64,000 nucleotides of DNA from Urechis unicinctus (lineage: Eukaryota; Annelida; Polychaeta; Xenopneusta; Urechidae), in contig CM067358.1 of NCBI GenBank assembly GCA_034190875.2, positions 43,001,750-43,065,749 on the forward strand. Direction: 5' to 3'. Made by a program: the position numbers and the translations under genes. The first letter of the stretch is position 1. Every line of letters begins with the position of its first letter. This document shows, piece by piece, positions 53,831 to 64,000 of the stretch. The notes under the pieces are model-generated. The model was not told the DNA's origin and ran no database searches. It saw only the letters and a list, made by a program, of their open reading frames with translations.

Positions 53831-56143
53831 TAGACTTCGTCATTCTGTAAACAAACATGTTGCTGTGTTTCTGACTTTTTACCGCTTCCCAAATTGATCG
53901 AACTATAAAAAATTACCATGGATGAAATCCCCCGCCCAAAAGGGATAAAATCGTCCGTAAAACATCATTGCATTCTATAACTCCATCACTTGTGTGTGTT
54001 TTGTGCTTGGTAGTTGTCTGAATCGATCAAAAAATATTCGCATTGCGTTGTTTCGAAAAACGGTAAGACGGCTACGCAGACGTCTTGTAGGGCTAAGCTC
54101 ACGTTTGCTGGTCGACAAATATTTTCACTTTTCTGTCCCATTTCAATGATCAACTAAAGAAATAGAAAATGTCGTTTCTCTTATGGTGACGTTGAAAGTG
54201 TATCTGCTGGAGAAGACAAGGATTCGCAGTTTCATGCATCCCACCCACTCCACTCAAACTCTTGCCTCCTGTCAAAAAGAAATGGGGGAAAAAAACCACA
54301 TACCCCCCGTGACCAGCCCTCACAGCTCACCGGTATATGAAAAATGAATACAGCCTTATTCAAGCTGAGCAGACTTCATTGAGTTTCGTCGTGGCAGAAT
54401 AAAACATAAGATCAAAATGACAAGGACAATTATAACGGATAATTAGATATCCAAGTTCTTTGACACAAAACCTAACGCCTGCTGACAGAGGATGATCGTC
54501 ACTCGCCTGCACTTCAGTCGTATAGATTCTCAGGCTGACCATTGTCAATAAAATGATTACTTTAGTAAGTGACTCAAATATATCTACAACTAACATATAC
54601 AGCGACTTAAAGGATTAAAACCATGCACCTTGTTTATACTGTGAGTCACTCAGACATTGTCGTCATGATCTCGAACCCGGATTTAAACTGAGATTGGGCT
54701 AGCGCCAAATCAGTTAGGTACAAATAAACGTTTATGTTTTGTGGTAATAACATCGCGAACATTCATGTTCAAGAGGAGTAATATTAACTCTCAACGCGGT
54801 CTGGAAATCTCTCAATGACATTCTACATATGCATGTGACTGTTTCTGAGAACATATTCCGATTAAGTATATACCCACTTAACAACCCACTTCTTTCCTCC
54901 CTATACACCAACACCAAACATCAAAGTACTTCACTGCTATTCATTGTCGAGATCTGTAGCGCTGACTTATACTCACGGATGCGTGAGTTAATGAACGGCG
55001 ACCGAGAGTCGAAACTCGATACTGACTTATATGTTCATTGTGTATTGTGTTTAGCTGGCCGACCGAACAATGGACCTCAACATGGTCTATCATGAGGAGC
55101 TGATAGACCAGGCGATGGCTGGGGGTGGGTCCGAGGTTAGGCAACGATGTTGGATACACGCGCCCAATAGCATCGCTGACCTCCTGTTGACACTGTAACG
55201 AGGTCCCAGTCGTCTATTGTTGGGTTATAAGGGTATAGGTTCCCAGACACCATTCTAAATCAGCCAGAGGGGACAGATTGTCATTATGGAAACTGGCAAT
55301 ACAATCGATTTGAGAAAGGGAAAAACCATTTTATTACGGCCATTCATAATCAGCTGCCACGTCCTTTCAGAATTTGTCGATTGATGTAACTATTTCATCC
55401 TACTAAAGCACTAAGAAAACCATCCCTTACATAGATATAAGTTTGTCTTTATTGTCATTTACGCCGCAATGAGCAACGCTGGTGGACTCTGGTTGAGTGT
55501 AGCGGTACATATAGACAGTGTAAGGTCCATATGACCATGGAATCACGTTTACCACATGCATGTTGCATTCTTTTGTTACTGATGCTCGCCTTAGGATGGT
55601 GGCGGTGAACATCTTAATTTTCCACATAATGTTGACATCAAGTGAACCAACAGCATGGATGTAGACTAACAGTTCACACCATCGCACGATAACCACCAAC
55701 CTTGAAGCCTCCCACCCGGGAGTTCCCATCAACAAAGATAACACTGCAGATTTGCAATTTTTTTATTTTATTGTGAAACTGTGTAGCTTTTGTGATATCA
55801 ATATAAGCGAAGTGATATCACGAAAAGTCGAATGCCGTTAGTTCATGAGCCAATAAAATCGAACACTAATCATAACGGTATATATGTCGAGAATTATTTA
55901 ATCATAACGGTTCTTTGACTGAAAGTATTCAGACATTATGAAGACATCAAACCGCACACGTGAAAACTAGAAATATATTGCAGCTTTCAATTGGGCAATA
56001 TCAAACAAAGGAGGAATTATCAATGGGCTGAATGAGATTCAGCTTCTTATCTTCAGTCATAGCAACATGGTTAAACATATCATTTCCACTACACAGTATA
56101 TTACATGCCAAAGCCAAGACAACTTCTCTGGTATAAAAAACTA
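53831..56143. other. Intergenic, no recognised gene
   Basis: No exon or RNA gene is supported between the MITE and the 3' end of DIABLO. Confidence 0.5.
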
Positions 56144-56149
56144 TTTATT
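56144..56149 (-). terminator. DIABLO poly(A) signal
   Basis: TTTATT on the plus strand (AATAAA on the minus strand) 33 bases past the stop codon, so the 3' UTR would be very short. Confidence 0.6.
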
Positions 56150-56181
56150 CAGTAAGATATCACAGTAATTTATATGTACAC

Positions 56182-58119
56182 TTAAGAGTTACCATCAGTT
56201 TCATCTTCTCCTGAATCCAACTCATCCTTCATCAGCTTCTCCTTAGTTTTAGCTTCAAACTCAGCAGTAACCTGTATTGTTTCTATTTCCACTTTCAACA
56301 ATTCACTCTTGGCCTCGTCTAGTTTGGAGTTGAGTTGGGATAATTCTGAGAGGGAAGAATTCAAGCAGGCGCTTGCAGTATGGCCTGCATAGTCAGCACC
56401 TGGTCACGAGAGAAAATTATTAATTTTCAAAAAAAAATGCAGAAATGGAGTTACCATGGTAGCTAACAAAGAAAGCATTGTCAATGGTTACCGGCCATGT
56501 GTGCAGCTTCCCCAGCAGCCTCCAGTGTTTTCTGTGTACAGCTTAATACATACTGCAGCTCCTACACAATAACATAGCATGGGAATATAAACCATTATTA
56601 ATGCTGGTTTCAGTTATATCCGATGAAACCTTCACCTTTCATTGCTCTGTCATGTAGACTCACATTATAGAAATCACACACCTCTGTTTTTTCCTTGCTT
56701 TCCTGGACCTGGGCCCTCACTTCAATAATAGCCTCCCAGATTGTGTCCGAGCTATGCTTATTTTCCAATGCTTTCTGACTCAGTTCTAACAGCTTAACGA
56801 GCCTGGTCAAAGCCTGAAAAATACAAGGCAACCAAGATGATATCAACAGCAATAGGCATTTGTATGAACAGGTGTTATTAAGTGGCTGGCAGAATAATAG
56901 AAAATCAGTTTACGTCCAAGTAGTCTTCTTGTGCCTCTGTGAGAGCACACACAGTCTGAGTGATGACCGAACATGCAGCATTCACCATGACAACTGTTCC
57001 TGCTCGAATCAGACCATGAGCACTGAGTGCTTGTGGATCAGGTAGTTTCATAGGCTGAGAGAAACCAACCATCAGAACAGCATCAATATATCTTTCATGA
57101 TTGCAGAATAACGTCCAAAATGTAACAAAAACAAACCCAAAGTACCACAATGATTAAATGAGATGAGATATACAATCAGTTATATTTGAATGTTTTAATA
57201 TAGTTTACCATTACTGAAAGAATGCTAAACCTCTATCATGATGGTTGTCACATCTTACTTTTTTGAATCATCCCAATTTTCCATTGCAGAGTTAATATCA
57301 ATGCTGTCAATGCCAAAGAGAAAAACAAGGTATTTGTTTTGAGAAGCATTCGGTTTAGGGGAGGTTACCCAATACTCTATATCATTATTATAATTCACAC
57401 ATGGATATGCTCTTGTAAGTTGTAAAGGAAAATATTGACAAATACTTTAGTTTCATGAATGAGCCCACAGTTAAGGCAAAGTCACTGAACCAATGTCTAT
57501 TGGAGAATTTCAAGTGATGTAGTATTGAATTTTTTTATGGAAACGATTGTTTTATCAGAATAGACTATATTCCTGTGTGCAGACTCCATTACTAAAGAAA
57601 AATATAAACGACACAGCATGTTTTACCCTTGCATCACATGGATGGGCATTATACTGTAATATAGCCTACAGTCTAAACAGACGACACAAGTATATAAGAA
57701 GCTACTTGATGGCCATTGATTAGTAAATACTGTTGCATAGCATCCTCAAACTTTATCACTTATCATGTTATTTTCGACATAACTCTCACAATACAAAAAA
57801 TAACAGCTTGCTGAGCACCTGCCACCTGGGCAACAGCTCATAAAACCAATCACTTCCCCCTCCCCCCACAGCCCCGCCCCATGATTCACGCTAGGGTAAG
57901 TCGACTAATGCGGAGTTGGCAATACCATTCAACACTGTTCAATGATTCGTAAAGCTTTTGGGGCAATCCGCTAACCTGAACAGATGATATTTCTATGTTT
58001 TCTGCAAAAGCAGTCATAACAATGAAACCAGACAAAGGTTTTCTCGTGCTTCGAATATGTTGACATGTTCGTGACCAGCTTAAAACTTGACGCAAGGCTT
58101 TCCACGCAAATCCCTTCAT
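56182..58119 (-). CDS. DIABLO: DIABLO/Smac homolog, mitochondrial IAP antagonist
   Basis: Smac/DIABLO resides in the mitochondrial intermembrane space and, once released, relieves caspases by binding IAP proteins through its new N-terminus. Five exons: 58119-57976, 57054-56914, 56813-56682, 56561-56492, 56399-56182; phases 0,0,0,1. The product is 234 aa (human 239). Residues 1-27 are basic and amphipathic (KALRQVLSWSR), a presequence; GFIVMT-AFAE (31-40) aligns with the human region ending at the AVPI motif. The helical body matches closely: LSAHGLIRAG, ITQTVCALTEAQEDY, DTIWEAIIEVRAQV, LEAAGEAAHMAGADYAGHTA. The C-terminus is acidic (DSGEDETDGNS). ATG 58119 is the first true ATG of the frame; the GTG 12 bases upstream is not a start. 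Confidence 0.9.
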
Positions 58120-58459
58120 ATTATCGTTCACCGGGGTTATGCGATTTCAGATGATAGATCTTGAATAGCAATCGTGGCACATACGTCATACTTGATAGGA
58201 CTCTAAAATACGTGAAAAATTTTCGAGTAAAAGCACTAAGCAAAATGGAGCAATGAAAAAATTCATAATAGTTCAGCTGTTTGCCCTTGATCGAAATCAG
58301 TCCACATATTAACTTCTCTCAAGAAATATGATCGCAAACATGTTTCCTCGGTTGAAGATTTAAAATTCAAGATTAGTCTTGAATATTACTCATATGACCT
58401 TGACTTGTCTGTGGTTTTGCAATCAATTCCACTCGTCTGTATCTCGATTAACAGAAAGG
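58120..58459. promoter_or_regulatory. Shared head-to-head promoter region, DIABLO and glycogen synthase
   Basis: The two start codons face away from each other with 340 bases between them, so both 5' UTRs and core promoters must fit here unless there are distant non-coding exons. No TATA box is obvious. Confidence 0.6.
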
Positions 58460-63885
<5,426 letters not shown>

Positions 63886-64000
63886 GTATGTGCTCTGCTA
63901 ATTAAAGCTCGGCTCCGGTGTTTCCCATGCTTTGCTGATGTGCAGGTAATCCTCTGAACCCTAAATAACCTCCCATCTTACGACAATTGTACTGGTGTTG

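Noticed and set aside
58120-58131. GTG at 58131 as DIABLO start
   Set aside because: Not an ATG; the first ATG of the frame is at 58119 and gives a normal mitochondrial presequence.

Overview
This is animal nuclear DNA. Genes are split into many small exons with GT-AG borders, introns and intergenic DNA are full of satellites and microsatellites, and AATAAA signals follow the terminal exons. The innexin with lophotrochozoan-type loops, plus the other gene families, points to a lophotrochozoan, most likely a mollusc. This is inferred from protein resemblance, not proven.

Layout, left to right. (1) 1031-6794 (+): 3' part of an ankyrin-repeat/BTB gene of the ABTB2/ABTB3(BTBD11) family, with one apparent 1-base frameshift in the BTB exon. 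(2) 7.7-8.5 kb: G-run and GA-rich simple repeats. (3) 16094-10275 (-): a complete three-coding-exon TNF-receptor-like gene with a signal peptide, one six-cysteine CRD, a TM segment and a short tail. (4) 22669-22813 and 23817-23961 (+): two nearly identical U4 snRNA genes, each with the same conserved element at -59. (5) 25.5-28.1 kb: a satellite-rich duplicated block. (6) 29662-39246 (+): a complete 28-exon GNPTAB orthologue (GlcNAc-1-phosphotransferase alpha/beta precursor, about 1220 aa). (7) 40-45 kb: intergenic minisatellites. (8) 47312-51261 (+): a two-coding-exon innexin with a frameshift before its C-terminal tail. (9) 53601-53822: a 222-bp MITE-like element with 19-bp terminal inverted repeats and a perfect 8-bp target-site duplication; a longer relative lies in an ABTB intron (about 4991-5525). 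(10) 58119-56182 (-): a complete five-exon DIABLO/Smac orthologue (234 aa). (11) 58460 to the right edge (+): 5' part of a muscle-type glycogen synthase gene, head-to-head with DIABLO, whose sixth exon is present as two alternative tandem copies.

The genes are a neighbourhood of unrelated functions (lysosomal enzyme targeting, gap junctions, apoptosis, glycogen synthesis, death-receptor-type signalling, splicing), not an operon-like system. The most interesting observations are the mutually exclusive glycogen synthase exons, the MITE family, the tandem arrays built over 3' splice sites in GNPTAB and ABTB, and the paired U4 genes. Exon borders were derived by hand from splice consensus, reading-frame phase and remembered family alignments. 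All phases close except at the two frameshifts noted.
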